Below the pieces are notes generated by a model. It had not been told where the DNA came from. It searched no databases and saw only the letters and a list, made by a program, of their open reading frames with translations. Shown here piece by piece: positions 10,333 through 21,769 of a DNA stretch of 64,000 nt (position 1 is its first letter; the number at the start of each line of letters is the position of its first letter). The stretch covers positions 1,364,001-1,428,000 of the forward strand of contig JAGPXD010000004.1 in NCBI GenBank assembly GCA_020746995.1. Direction: 5' to 3'. The position numbers were made by a program, and so were the translations under genes. Source of the DNA: Plectosphaerella cucumerina. Lineage: Eukaryota; Ascomycota; Sordariomycetes; Glomerellales; Plectosphaerellaceae.

Positions 10333-13279
10333 ATGAGCTACGGCAAAAAGGACGAAGATGCCGACCTCGGGCTGGTCAAGGTCGACAGGACCCAGGTCTT
10401 CCAGGAAGGTGAGCGCCCGTCCCCCGTGTCCCCTCGAGCTTCAATTGGGCCACCCTGGCTGAACACCGCGCAACCCAGCCCGACTCTTCAACAGCTCCCC
10501 GATCCAGCCGCGACGATGCCGCATCCTCCTGACAAAGATCGCCCTGCTCCTCTACACCGGCGAGAAGTTCCCCACCAACGAGGCCACGACTCTCTTCTTC
10601 GGCATCTCCAAGCTCTTCCAGAACAAGGATGCTAGCCTGCGCCAGATGGTCCACCTTGTCATCAAGGAGCTTGCCAACTCGGCCGAGGACATCATCATGG
10701 TCACCAGCACCATCATGAAGGATACGGGCGGAAGCACCGACGCCATCTTCCGGCCCAACGCTATCCGCGCCCTGTGCCGCATCATTGACGTATGCGCCCT
10801 CACCGACTGGCCCTGTTGCCCATACCCCCTTGGCGAAGCTGACCCCTTTTCCTCCAGGCCACCACTGTCCAGTCCATCGAGCGTGTCATGAAGACCGCCA
10901 TCGTCGACAAGAACCCCTCCGTGTCTTCCGCCGCCCTCGTCTCCTCCTACCACCTCCTTCCCATCGCCAAGGACGTTGTCCGCCGCTGGCAGAGCGAGAC
11001 CCAGGAGGCCGCCGCGTCGACAAAGTCCTCGGGTGGCTTCTCCCTCGGCTTCGGCTCCTCGGCCAGCCAGCTCCCCGTCAACAACTCGACCATGCCCCAG
11101 TACCACGCCATCGGCCTCCTCTACCAGATGCGGTCGCACGACAGGATGGCGCTGGTCAAGATGGCCCAGCAGTTTGGCGCGCCCGGCGCCGTCAAGAGCT
11201 CCGCCGCCATTGTGCTGCTGGTGCGCCTGGCTGCCCAGCTGGCCGAAGACGATCCCTCCCTCCGGAGGCCCATGATGCAGCTGCTGGACGGCTGGCTCAG
11301 GCACAAGAGCGAGATGGTCAACTTTGAGGCTGCAAAGGCCATCTGCGACATGCGCGACGTCACCGACGCCGAGGCCTCGCAGGCCGTCCACGTCCTGCAG
11401 CTGTTCCTGACGTCGCCCCGCGCCGTCACAAAGTTCGCCGCCCTGCGCATCCTCCACAACTTCGCCTCGTTCAAGCCCAACGCCGTCAACGTCTGCAACC
11501 CCGACATCGAGCTGCTCATCTCCAACAGCAACCGCTCCATCGCCACCTTTGCCATCACCACCCTGCTCAAGACCGGCAACGAGGCCAGCGTCGACCGCCT
11601 GATGAAGCACATCTCAAGCTTCATGTCCGAGATCACCGACGAGTTCAAGATCACCATCGTCGAGGCTATCCGCACCCTCTGCCTCAAGTTCCCCAGCAAG
11701 CAGGCCGGCATGCTGGCCTTCCTCAGCGGCATCCTCCGCGACGAGGGTGGCTACGAGTTCAAGCGCGCCGTCGTCGAGAGCATGTTCGACCTTATCAAGT
11801 TTGTGCCCGAGTCCAAGGAGGACGCTCTCGCCCACCTCTGCGAGTTCATCGAGGACTGCGAGTTCACCAAGCTGGCCGTCCGCATCCTGCACCTGCTCGG
11901 CCTCGAGGGCCCCAAGACCTCGCAGCCCACAAAGTACATCCGCTACATCTACAATCGCGTCGTCCTGGAGAACGCCATCGTTCGCGCCGCCGCCGTCACG
12001 GCGCTGGCCAAGTTCGGTGTCGGCCAGAAGGACCCCGAGGTCAAGAGGAGCGTCGACGTGCTACTGACGAGGTGCCTGGACGACGTGGACGACGAGGTGC
12101 GCGACCGTGCCGCTCTCAACCTCAAGCTCATGCACGAGGATGATGAGCTGTCGACACAGTTTGTCAAGAACGACAGCATGTTCTCGCTGCCCTTCTTCGA
12201 GCACCAGCTTGTCATGTACGTCACGTCCGAGGACAAGTCGACCTTTGACACGCCCTTCGACCTGTCGCAGATTCCCGTCGTCACGCGGGAGCAGGCCGAC
12301 GCCGAGGATCGGACCAAGAAGCTCACGGCAACCGCGCCGTCGCTCAAGCCGCCCAAGGTTGGACCGACCAAGACGCCGGCGACGGGCGCCGAGGCGGCGG
12401 CATCTGCATCCGCGGCGGCGCAGCGCTACGCCCAGGAGCTGATGGAGATCCCCGAGATGAAAGAGTTCGGCAGCGTGCTCAAGTCGTCGCCGGTCATCGA
12501 GCTGACCGAGGCGGAGACGGAGTACGTTGTGACGGTGGTCAAGCACCTCTTCAAGGAGCACATTGTGCTGCAGTACGAGGTCAAGAACACACTGCCGGCG
12601 ACGGTGCTGGAGAACGTGTCGGTGGTTGCGACGCCGGCCGAGGAGGACGAGCTCGAGGAGGTGTTCATCATCCAGGCCGAGCGGTTGGCGACGGACGAGC
12701 CAGGCAAGGTGTACGTGGCGTTCCAGAAGGTCAACGGCGAGGGGTCCCTGCCGGTCAGCAGCTTCTCCAATATCCTCAAGTTCACCAGCAAGGAGATCGA
12801 CCCGACGACCAACGAGCCCGAGGACACGGGCTACGACGACGAGTACGAGGTGGCCGAGTTCGACCTGGCGGGCAGCGACTACGTCATCCCAGCGTTCGCC
12901 GGCAACTTCAACCACTTGTGGGAGCAGGTCGGTGCGGCGGGCGAGGAGGCTGAGGAGACGCTGCAACTGAGCGGCATGAAGAGCATTGCGGGTGAGTTGA
13001 TGGCATCGAATGTGTCGGCGAAGCAGAAAGCTAACGAGACGACTAGACGCAACGGAACAGCTGGCCAAGACGCTGTCGCTGCAGCCCCTGGAAGGCACGG
13101 ACGTCCCGGTCAACCAGACAACACACACGCTCAAGCTGTTCGGCAAGACGGTGGGCGGCGGCAAGGTGGTGTCAACGGTGCGCATGGCGTACTCGTCCAA
13201 GTCGGGTGTGACGATGAAGATTACGGTGCGCAGCGAGGAGGAGGGCGTCGCGGCGCTCGTGGTTGCGTCTGTTGCTTAA
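10333..13279 (+). CDS. SEC21: Coatomer subunit gamma (COPI), Sec21 orthologue
   Basis: Exons 10333-10408, 10479-10789, 10858-12991 and 13047-13279 give 917 residues, the usual length for fungal Sec21. The first splice yields QEARLFNSSPIQPRRC, a signature of gamma-COP. The N-terminal two thirds is an adaptin-type helical solenoid, followed by an Ala-rich hinge (about 690-715 codons into the gene's middle exon) and the gamma-COP appendage at the C-terminus. The protein is part of the F-COPI subcomplex of the coat that retrieves cargo from Golgi to ER. The third intron carries a CTAAC branch site just before its CTAG acceptor. Without it the reading frame drifts into non-conserved sequence, which supports the splice. 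Confidence 0.95.
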
Positions 13280-13948
13280 TGATACACGGTTGGAGTTTCG
13301 GCAGCAAGCACGTGCGTGGAGAGAGATATTTCGGAGAGACACTGGTGGTGAAAAGTGTATTCGAACACCTGGCTCCATTATCTGATTGTGACGCCTCTAG
13401 GTCCTCGTCATGATGCACGGGCGTGGTGTTGAACGTGAACGTGATGTGACGGGCACGCTGACTCAGCAGGTACGTACCTTTTGAGGCAGGTCGGCCCCGA
13501 CAGGAGCTGCCAAGGCCAGGGGTCGGGCGGAATGACGTTACGTCCCGGGAGCGGCCAAAAATCAATTTGACAGAGACACCGGGACCGCCCACACCTCAGA
13601 ACTCGAGCCGACGCGCGACCACTCAAAACCCGACCGCGGCGCGAGCACATGTCCACAAACCTTGGACAGAAGACGCACCTGTGACCCTCCAACTCTGGTC
13701 TCCCACCACCAACCTGCCGAACCTCATTTCCGCCTAATTTCGAGCGCGTCTCTGTTACCACCCCAGACAAGAAGAAGCCAGCTTGCCAGCGAGCTTTTTT
13801 TCCGCACCTGCCTCGAAGCAACACGTCGACAACTCCTACACCTTCGAATCGTTCCACCTCAGATCGACGAGGACTCCTCCCTCCGAAGAAGTAGAACAAG
13901 ACAACACCTAGAAGACGAGAAAGACTGCACGGCAGCACAACCGCAACC
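13280..13948. other. Intergenic region: 3' flank of SEC21 and leader of the next gene
   Basis: The first part is the SEC21 terminator region. From about 13650 the plus strand turns into a CA- and CT-rich leader (CACC, CCTC, CAACAC), typical of a strong fungal 5' UTR. No gene seen. Confidence 0.5.
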
Positions 13949-15240
13949 ATGGTCTACGTCCGCCAGGAGTTCCTCCCCAACCTCAAGGAGTACAAGTACG
14001 CCTCCGTCGACCACTCGTTGACGTCAAAGTACATCCTCAAGCCCTTCTACACAAACGTCGTCATCAAGATGTTCCCCATGAACATGGCGCCCAACCTCAT
14101 CACCCTGTCGGGCTTCATGTTCGTCGTCGCCAACCTCCTGACCATGCTGTGGTACAACCCCACCCTGGACCAGGACTGCCCGCCCTGGGTGTACTACTCG
14201 TGGGCTGCCGGTTTGTTCCTGTACCAGACCTTTGACGCCGTCGACGGAACCCAGGCGTGAGTCCATTCTGCCCCCCTGCTCGCACTCGAAATGTGGTCCA
14301 AAGCTAACGTACCTCCAGCCGCCGCACGAGGCAGAGCGGCCCCCTCGGCGAACTCTTCGACCACGGCGTCGACGCCCTCAACACCGGCCTCGAGACCCTC
14401 ATCTTCGCCGCCTCCCAGAACCTGGGCCAGGGCTGGCGCACCACCGCCGTCCTCTTCGCCTCCCTCCTCACCTTCTACGTCCAGACCTGGGACGAGTACC
14501 ACACCAAGCAGCTGACCCTCGGCCTCGTCAACGGTCCCGTCGAGGGCGTCCTGATGATGGTCTTCATCTACGCCATGACCGGCTACCAGGGCGGCGCCTC
14601 CTTCTGGGGCCAGTCCATGCTCAAGTACTTTGGCGTCCCCGAGTCGGCCCCCATCCCCAAGATCATCTACGACCTCTCCTTCACAGAGGCCTACCTCGTC
14701 CAGGGCGGCGTCGTCCTCGTCCTCAACACCGTCGAGTCGGCGCGCAACGTCATCCACGCCCGTCGCGCCAGGGGCGACCGCTCCCGCGGCGCCCTCCTCG
14801 GCCTCGTCCCCTTCTTCGGCGTCTGGACCCTTATCGCCGCTTACCTCGCCCTGCACCCCAACATCCTGCACAACCACCTGGTGCCCTTTGTCGTCTTCGC
14901 CGGCGTCGTCAACGCCTACTCGGTCGGACAGATGATCACCGCCCACCTCGTCAAGTTGCCCTTCCCGTACTGGAACATCCTCGCCGTGCCCCTGGCCTTT
15001 GGCGTTATCGATGGCATCGGTCCCCTGCTGCTCGACGCGGGTCTGCCTTTCGGCTGGCCGACCGCCCTCAACGACGGCGTCTACCAGGTCGCGTTCATGT
15101 TCATGATGCTCGGCGTCGCCATCGGTGTCTACGGAAGCTTTGTCGTTGACGTCATCGTCACGATCTGCGATTACCTCGACATCTGGTGCCTGACCATCAA
15201 GCACCCCTACGTCGAGGGCGAGGAGAAGAAGGCGCAGTAA
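13949..15240 (+). CDS. Choline/ethanolamine phosphotransferase (CDP-alcohol phosphatidyltransferase)
   Basis: Exons 13949-14256 and 14319-15240 encode 409 residues. The splice falls inside the catalytic signature and restores it exactly: DG-x2-AR-x8-G-x3-D-x3-D, with Asp99, Gly100, Ala103, Arg104, Gly113, Asp117 and Asp121. About seven to eight hydrophobic segments follow. The enzyme moves phosphocholine or phosphoethanolamine from the CDP-alcohol to diacylglycerol in the last step of the Kennedy pathway, in the ER or Golgi membrane. Length and the N-terminal LKEYKYASVDHS segment fit the Cpt1/Ept1 family. Choline versus ethanolamine preference cannot be read from sequence. Leader and Kozak context (CAACCATGG) are strong. 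Confidence 0.93.
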
Positions 15241-15752
15241 AGGGACTGTTGTCGCGGTGACGCAGACAAGAGTTATTGGGGGTGACACGATAAAAAGGGG
15301 GCTGGCTGGACGGGAGGCATAGAGGGCGGCTGCGTGCTTTTTCTCGGGAGTTTCTTGACCCCTGGACCCGAGGCGGGCTCAGTCGTTGATTTTGCCATGG
15401 AGTCGGGGCGTCTTTTTGATGACGTGAGGGTTTTTTGAGGAGCAAGGCGAACAAACGAGGCTGTGCTTGGGAGGGAGGGCTTCTGGGACAGCCTGGAAGG
15501 CCGCCCGCCGTGTTTCAGTGCGGTTCTCTAATCATTAATTTTAATGAGAGTACACGTTCAGATGATATCGGGTGTCGAACTTGTCGATGGGTCGGTTGGA
15601 GAAGCCAGAATGTACTTGCAGTCTCCCAATGGATGTAATGTACTGGTTTCGTTGCTGTCTGGCATTTGGCTCGAACACCATCGGCTGCATGCTACGAAGA
15701 ATTCGAAAGACCAATGTGAATTGACCCTATGATATCAGAAAGTATGCACATC
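15241..15752. other. Convergent 3' flank, no gene seen
   Basis: Tail-to-tail spacer between the phosphotransferase gene and the receptor gene. AT content rises toward 15700. Only short, unconvincing frames. Confidence 0.5.
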
Positions 15753-18700
15753 CTAGCGGAGGCGACCCTGTAATGCAACGCGGCCATTCGGCCACCGCGG
15801 CTTCAGCTCGCACACCTTGTGATACAGTGGTTCTACCTTCGTGTACTCATACGGGGCGAACACCCTACCATCGCTGCCCGTCACAGTTGCCGCACCCCGC
15901 TGGAGCAAGAGGTGCGAGATTGCGACGAAATTTAGACTTGCCGCAGCGTGCAGCGCCGTCCAGTCTTCAGACATCGATACCATCCGTCCGAAGAAGGGAA
16001 GTTCCTCCTTTTTCGTCTCCGAATCGTCGATGCCTGCGGATGCATCTAGAAGCCGACGAACAGCCGCCAGGTGGTTTCCAGTAGTGGCGCAGTGCAGCGC
16101 AGTTCTGGTTTGGACAACCGTTGTGCCAATGCCAAAAAGTTCGCGGAGTTCCCACCTTGTTTCTGCTTTATCGACTGATGCCCCATTCCGAAGGAGGATC
16201 TCGATTGCCGCCACGTCGCCTCGAGTGGCGGCTATGTGTAGAGGCGTGCTGGTCACGGAGTCTGTGGACCGGTTTTCTTTCCCCTTTCGTCCTTGGTACA
16301 GATTTGCAGCGTCCGGCTCCGTACGCAGCAAGTCAATCATGACCTGATGGAATCCTCGTTCGGTGGCCATGTGGAGCAAGAACCTCCCAGAAGCATCCTG
16401 TGTCGACGCCTTGTACTGGCCGGATTTCGTGTATAGTGCCGAAGCGCTTTCGCACTCGCAGTCCAGGAGGATGTGCACTGGAGAAAGGAAATTGTTATTG
16501 AACCACTCTCGCCAGAGGTGATACTCCACGGGTCGTGGGTTTCGATAACACCCGATTGTCGTGTCCGCAAGCCATCGCAGTTTGGCCGCAGATTCCAGTG
16601 CCAGACACAGCTCGAGCCACAAAAGATCGTCTTCGGTGATCGTGCCTGTCTCGCAGACGTGTGAGCCCCAGTAGGAAGATGCATAGTTGGTGAATGGCAC
16701 CGGCTCCGAGTGCCACCTGCCCCGTTGAGACTCGGCTCGTGCCATAACGTCGTCCACCTCCGCGCTGTTGATGAACCTCATACAGGCCAACGCCAATTGG
16801 GAATTGGCGGCCCTCGGTGTCGGAATAAGAGCTCCGATTGCCGTGTCCGTGACACAACGCCGAACGAGATACTCCTTCGTAGTCTGATGTACCAGATGCA
16901 CATGGTCGTTCTTGACTTTCAGGATCGGCCCACAGAGACCCAAGTCTCCTCTGATGCCGGTCCGGACCTCCTCAGGAATGGATGCGATAGACTCGTATGG
17001 GGCGCTGTCGAGCGCGCAGGCGACGCCAAGCTCATCGATGCTCAGGGGCCGAAAAGCAAAGGCCACCCACTTCAATATCGCCGAGACTGTGGACACTAGA
17101 TCCTCCGGCACCTCAGCCAGGATACGATCGTAGAGTTCGTCGATGCCGCTCGGTAGGCTCGCGAGCCTCTCGCGCACCCGGGAGACGGGGGTGGTCTCAA
17201 GCACCTTGACCATGAGGGCAGCCCACAGGAACATCCCGTCAGCCCCCTCAACCAGTGCCAAGCCGACCGTGTCTTGAAGTTCCTCGGAATATCCTCTGAG
17301 GGTACTAAGGCGCTCGACCTCTGTTTCGACGAACAAGCCGATATCGCTGTTGATCTGGAAATCTTCCCGCTCGGTTCGCAGATGGATGATGTGAAAGTGA
17401 GACCAGTTGGCCAGGATGTCCCCATAGGGTCGGCTGGTGAGAAGGAGTTTGAATGTTTTAGAGGCCCTGGACGAAGCCTCAGGGGTGAGCGTCGGAGAAA
17501 AGTGCCTTCCGATCCGGCTGATGAGTTCCTGTCTGGACACCGTCTCGCACTCGTCTAGGGCGTCGATCACGCAGAGCGTAGGACCGAGGACCGGGTCTTG
17601 GGTCATGTCGAAGAACACGTCCCACAGCATGCCGAAGGAATCATACAAGCGGTCCCCGAAAGCTGCAAGCTTGACTTTGACATACGTGTGGTATAAGAAC
17701 TGGGAGTGCTGGATCAGCTGGTGAATGGCCGCCTTGAGAAACGACACCGCAGTCTTCTTGTCATTGTCGCGATCGTTGAAGAAGAAGTAGAGCGTCTGAT
17801 GTGGTGGATCCATCTGTTCAAAGTGATCCAGGAGGAACTTTGACATGACCGTCTTGCCCATGCCGGGGTGACCACTAATCCAGAGCGGTGTAGATATGTC
17901 ACCAGCCTTGCTCCATCTCTCGAATTCGGCGTGCTGGACGATCCATTCGCAGGTCCCCGGGAATCTATCCACGACGCCAGAGCGAGCGGCCGGGTAGTCG
18001 CTTGAGAATTTTTGTATGTTTTCATGATCTTTGGTGTCAAGAAACAGTGCCTGTGCCGGTTGCGTGGTGTCGACAGAGGGAATGTCCGTTGGCCTCGTCA
18101 TCTGCGATCCATCATCGCGAGGAGGTTGTCCAAGGAGTAAAGGCGCGCCTCTCGGCTGGTCACCAACAGGGTGATGGACTGGTTCCATTAACAATGTGCT
18201 CTCTTGCCTGCCGACTATTCAAAACGTACGATCTGTCGGGGCCGCCGGCGTCGGGGGTGCCGGGGGTGTTGCTGACTGGACAATTTGTCTGATGAAAAAC
18301 TCTAGGACCTTGAGAACAGCCTTGTAGCCTGCGTCCGTGTCTTTGCTGAACTTCACCATGTTGCTATGGTCGGCATCAATGGCTTCCACAGTTTCGAGCT
18401 TGCCGATATCCATTCTGGATGAAAAGTTTTCGACAATCTGCATCATGTTGGCTACAAGAGGCCCATCTCACTGGCTGGGTTGAACAATACCTTAGATCTC
18501 AAGGCTCCCGTCATCCTTGACTCTTGGAAGGAGTGAATACGGATGCCTTTCGAAGTGATGTTCTCGACAAATTGACGATGGATCCTGTCTAGGATCTGGT
18601 TGTGGAGGGCTAAGTCTCTGACGAGGCTGGCGTTGGTGTCGAGAAAGAAGAAATAGCGGCCGAAGGTAGCGGCAAGCTCGCCCCAACCAGCATTGGCATT

Positions 18701-19431
18701 GCCTCGATGAGGGGTGCCGAAGAATATAACGAGCTTGGTGCGGTCGCGAAGGAAGTCAGAGATATTTATCACCTGGTATCAGATGTGTTAGCTGGGCCTG
18801 GTGGCAGGAGGAAGGGTGGGGTGCCTGACATCTTTGACAATGACACCGCCTAGACTGTGGACAACGAAGATGATCGGCACCTGGTCTCATGAGTTAGCAG
18901 TCTAAAGGAGCTAAAGTTCCCATGAAAATTGGATTGTGAAGGCCTACGTTGTGATGCTCCAGCTCGCGCTCCAGCGTGACACGCATGGTCGTGGCGTGCT
19001 CGAAGATGTTGTTGCTGTTGCTCGTCTGCAACAGGCCCGTAATGTAGTCGACATTGTATCCGTCTGTGAACAACCTGGCGCCCTCGAGGTCTCTACCAAG
19101 AAAGTCACCCGGCCAGAACACACCTCTCTGCGGGGTTTCGGCAGCGTCCTTTTGCTCGGCATTGGTCGTCGACTTGGTCCATTGGAATTGGGAGAAGAAG
19201 CCCTCCTTTTGCGGCTCGGTCTTGTGTCGTTCCGGCCCGCCTTTTCCAATCGATTCTGACCATGAGTCTTGGGGATGCCCTGCGAGGCCGTGGACGAACA
19301 CAATACTTGGGGCATTAGCTTGACTACTGGCATTCAGAGGAGAGCACGTACTCGGCGACTGGGTCGGACTTCGAAGTGGTTGGTATTCGTGACAGCCCGA
19401 TCCTGCTGATGTTCAGCTCCTTGGCGCTCAT
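15753..19431 (-). CDS. Fungal NOD-like receptor: SesB-type hydrolase, NACHT, ankyrin
   Basis: Exons 19431-19352, 19305-18948, 18880-18830, 18772-18491, 18437-18230 and 18178-15753 join in phase to 1134 residues. The first splice makes ADIVFVHGLAGHP, the hallmark start of the SesB alpha/beta-hydrolase effector domain. The 51-nt third exon supplies its nucleophile elbow VVHSLGG (Ser155), and FFGTPHRG and IDADHSNM follow. The NACHT core has a P-loop GHPGMGKT (429-436), Walker B LCVIDALDECE and the LLLTSRPYG sensor. The C-terminus has about four ankyrin repeats (for example TPLHIAATRGDVAA). Such receptors act in heterokaryon incompatibility and non-self sensing, where ligand binding drives NACHT oligomerisation and effector activation. 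No HET-s amyloid motif seen. The last intron (51 nt, GTACGT donor) and the GTCAGG donor after the third exon are the weakest joins. All domains look intact. Confidence 0.88.
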
Positions 19432-20154
19432 AGTTGTTGATCAGAAGGATCGAGTCGTTCTTGTCCCCAAAAATATGCCTTCCAACATCAGGCATGAAGT
19501 CGGCTTGGGCAACCGATGATGAGTCTCCTGGGAGCAGGCAAGGATGCGGGGTATGAGACGAGCTGAACATGTTGCTGACTTCCAGCCTGATCACTCCAGG
19601 CCACAACGTTAGGTGACTGGACAGCCGAGGGGCCTGCTGCTTTTCTATAGCCAGGATGCAGTGTGATAGCTTCCAGGACTGGAGGATGGTTAATCTAAGC
19701 GCCGACACTGCATATGACGTCCAAACCAAATTCCATTCGACCCAAAGTGCTGGCGGCCGTAGCCTGACTGCTCGTGCAGCCATTGTTACTGTTCATCAAG
19801 CTGTAAAGGTAAGGAGTAGTAGAGAAATTTGATGCAGGGTCGGACGCAGTTCTGACTGACTCCATCTATCGTTTGGATTTATACTTGTACAGGAGAAGTA
19901 AAAGACCGTTCATCGTTTGAATTTGTGCCGAAACGCTTTCCGAGCCTCGCACTGAAGCCAAAATACCCCGTGATGCTGACGTCAAGACGCATCGCCAAGC
20001 GCTGGTCCGTCCGCAGTGGAGATCGTAGCCAAGACATGATGTGTTTAATTGCAAGATGGAGTCGACAGCTCTGATGAACCGTCGGTTTGTACATTTGTCG
20101 ATTTCAGGGAAGACCCGGGATCCGAAGACCGTGGCCGATCTCTCAGCGCTTCTC
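19432..20154. other. Upstream region of the receptor gene, no gene seen
   Basis: Contains the receptor promoter and the 3' flank of the DUF7924 gene. Open frames at 19334-19783 and 19866-20231 (minus) have no coding character and overlap real exons. Confidence 0.5.
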
Positions 20155-21378
20155 CTATTCTTGGTCATCTGAGGTTCCATGATGAAGCGACATGTCGTGA
20201 GAGAGTGTCGATCCCGGTTGCGACGCAACATCCAAGTCCGGCTCAGGCAGCTGATCGATAGCTGAGCAGATTCTCATTAAGTGTGCGGGTACCCATGTGT
20301 CATAGACGTTCCTGGTGAACCGGTAGGCCGTCCACTTGTCCTTGCCGTCCAGCTTTGTGAAGTCGAAAGTGCGAATGGGGTGCCGGTAGTACTTGGCACC
20401 CTTCCCTTCGACGACGGCGTAATGGCCGTAGATACGAACTGATCGGTGATCATGCGAGATGGAAAAGGCAAGGATTTGACGGTCGACTTCGCTTTGGCGG
20501 TCTACCGCGCGGAAGAGTTCGACAACAGCCCGCACGGCCAGCGTCATGCTGTGTGCGTTCTGGCGGTCCGCTGTGTCAAGTGATGTAGCACCGCACTTCA
20601 CCTCGCAGGTCAGGAATGGGAAGTACATGTAGTATGTGGCCATGAAGAGGGACTGGTCTCCGGCGATAATATCGCCGATGCAGGGTGCTAGTTTGGCAAG
20701 CTGGATCTCGGTGAATGCCTCGCGCTTGAACCCCACAGAGTAATCGGGTCTCGGCTGGGTACCTGTCATGGGAACCGAGTTCATCCAGCCCTCTCCGACA
20801 CTCTCGGACAGGTGGGCAAGGTCCTTGTGACGGAAAGCAAGGGTCTCTGCCGATGGTACGATGAGTCGGGATATGTCCTGCATGACTCGGGCTTCGTTCT
20901 TGTTGTCGAGGTTTCGGCAGACCTTCTCGAAGATATCATCGTCAAAAAGCGACGCCTCGGGGGAGGGCTGTTCGCGCCCAAGGAGATCCTGGCAAAGGTG
21001 CTTGCTCTCCTCTGTGATGCCAACCGCAGACTTGACCATGTACGAACCCTTGGTCTGGAGCAGCAGCACGTATCGTAAGTCCTCATACGGAACGCTCTTC
21101 TCCTCCCTCGACTCCTGGCCGCTAGATGCCGGCGACGTTGCAGAGTTCGGTCGCCTTCGAGACAATGGTGACCTCTTTCGCGCAAGTATGCGCTCCATCT
21201 TGGATTCCAAATATTCTCGTGGCCACTGTCCATCTCTTGCCCACGCTTCGATCGGTTCGGATCGTATAGGCGTCTTGCCAACGGAGAGACAAGTAGGGTT
21301 TCGAAAGCGCTTCGATAGCCTGTCGAGATCGTGATCGTGATCGTGATCGAGGGCGTCAGCTTGCCGCTTCATGCCCAC
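20155..21378 (-). CDS. DUF7924-type protein with PD-(D/E)XK nuclease-like motifs
   Basis: Single exon, 407 residues. The N-terminus is basic with a DHDHDHD run and an RFRNPTCLSV segment. The core (about 205-330) shows RPDYSVGFKREAF, then FLTCEVKCG and DTADRQNAHSM, as in a fungal family of unknown function that is often expanded in Sordariomycetes. I read Asp212, Glu259-x-Lys261 and Gln273 as the PD...ExK...Q pattern of the restriction-endonuclease-like fold. Family assignment is from memory of these motifs; the nuclease idea is inference. Many relatives may be inactive or derived from mobile elements. It lies just upstream of the receptor gene on the same strand, with about 720 nt between them. 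Confidence 0.8.
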   Translation of the reverse strand: MGMKRQADALDHDHDHDLDRLSKRFRNPTCLSVGKTPIRSEPIEAWARDGQWPREYLESKMERILARKRSPLSRRRPNSATSPASSGQESREEKSVPYEDLRYVLLLQTKGSYMVKSAVGITEESKHLCQDLLGREQPSPEASLFDDDIFEKVCRNLDNKNEARVMQDISRLIVPSAETLAFRHKDLAHLSESVGEGWMNSVPMTGTQPRPDYSVGFKREAFTEIQLAKLAPCIGDIIAGDQSLFMATYYMYFPFLTCEVKCGATSLDTADRQNAHSMTLAVRAVVELFRAVDRQSEVDRQILAFSISHDHRSVRIYGHYAVVEGKGAKYYRHPIRTFDFTKLDGKDKWTAYRFTRNVYDTWVPAHLMRICSAIDQLPEPDLDVASQPGSTLSHDMSLHHGTSDDQE

Positions 21379-21769
21379 AGATTTGGGAGTCGGCGATACT
21401 GCTCCGTGACAGCCCCGACATCTTGAGCCGGTGCAGCCTCAGGTGCTGGCGCTGGCATAATGTACACTTGGAGGACAGCCAACGGTGCTCAGGTGCAAGC
21501 CATAGTAATGGTGTGGCATTGGGAGAAGATGATGGATTGGTCGCATCACATTGATCCTCAGGACTTCGGGCCAGAGGTCTGCTGCTGTTGAAAGATGCAG
21601 CACCGAGAGCACAAGTTGGGGTGGAGAACTACCCCTGCTTCAACCAATCACTGTGCGCCTTAAGCTCGAGCTGTTATCCTTGCTCCAGGTTGCCTGCTTC
21701 ACATGCCTGCCAACCTCCACTGCCTCATTCAACCACGACTTCATCCTCTCACCACATCAGGCCGATACC
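21379..21769. other. Divergent promoter region
   Basis: Separates the DUF7924 gene (minus) from the APH-like gene (plus). An in-frame upstream ATG exists at 21551, but the 73 codons it adds have no family likeness and the stretch looks like leader. Confidence 0.4.

Noticed and set aside
12061..13200. 379-codon frame antisense to SEC21, and similar frames at 14194-15288, 52475-53764 and 59912-61141
   Set aside because: Each lies opposite a conserved coding exon and reflects codon bias of the real gene.
15753..19431. HET-s type amyloid motif in the receptor
   Set aside because: I looked at the N-terminus and the hydrolase-NACHT linker and saw no such motif; the effector is the fused SesB-type domain.
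21551..21769. Upstream in-frame start of the APH-like gene
   Set aside because: The extra 73 residues have no family likeness and read like translated leader sequence.
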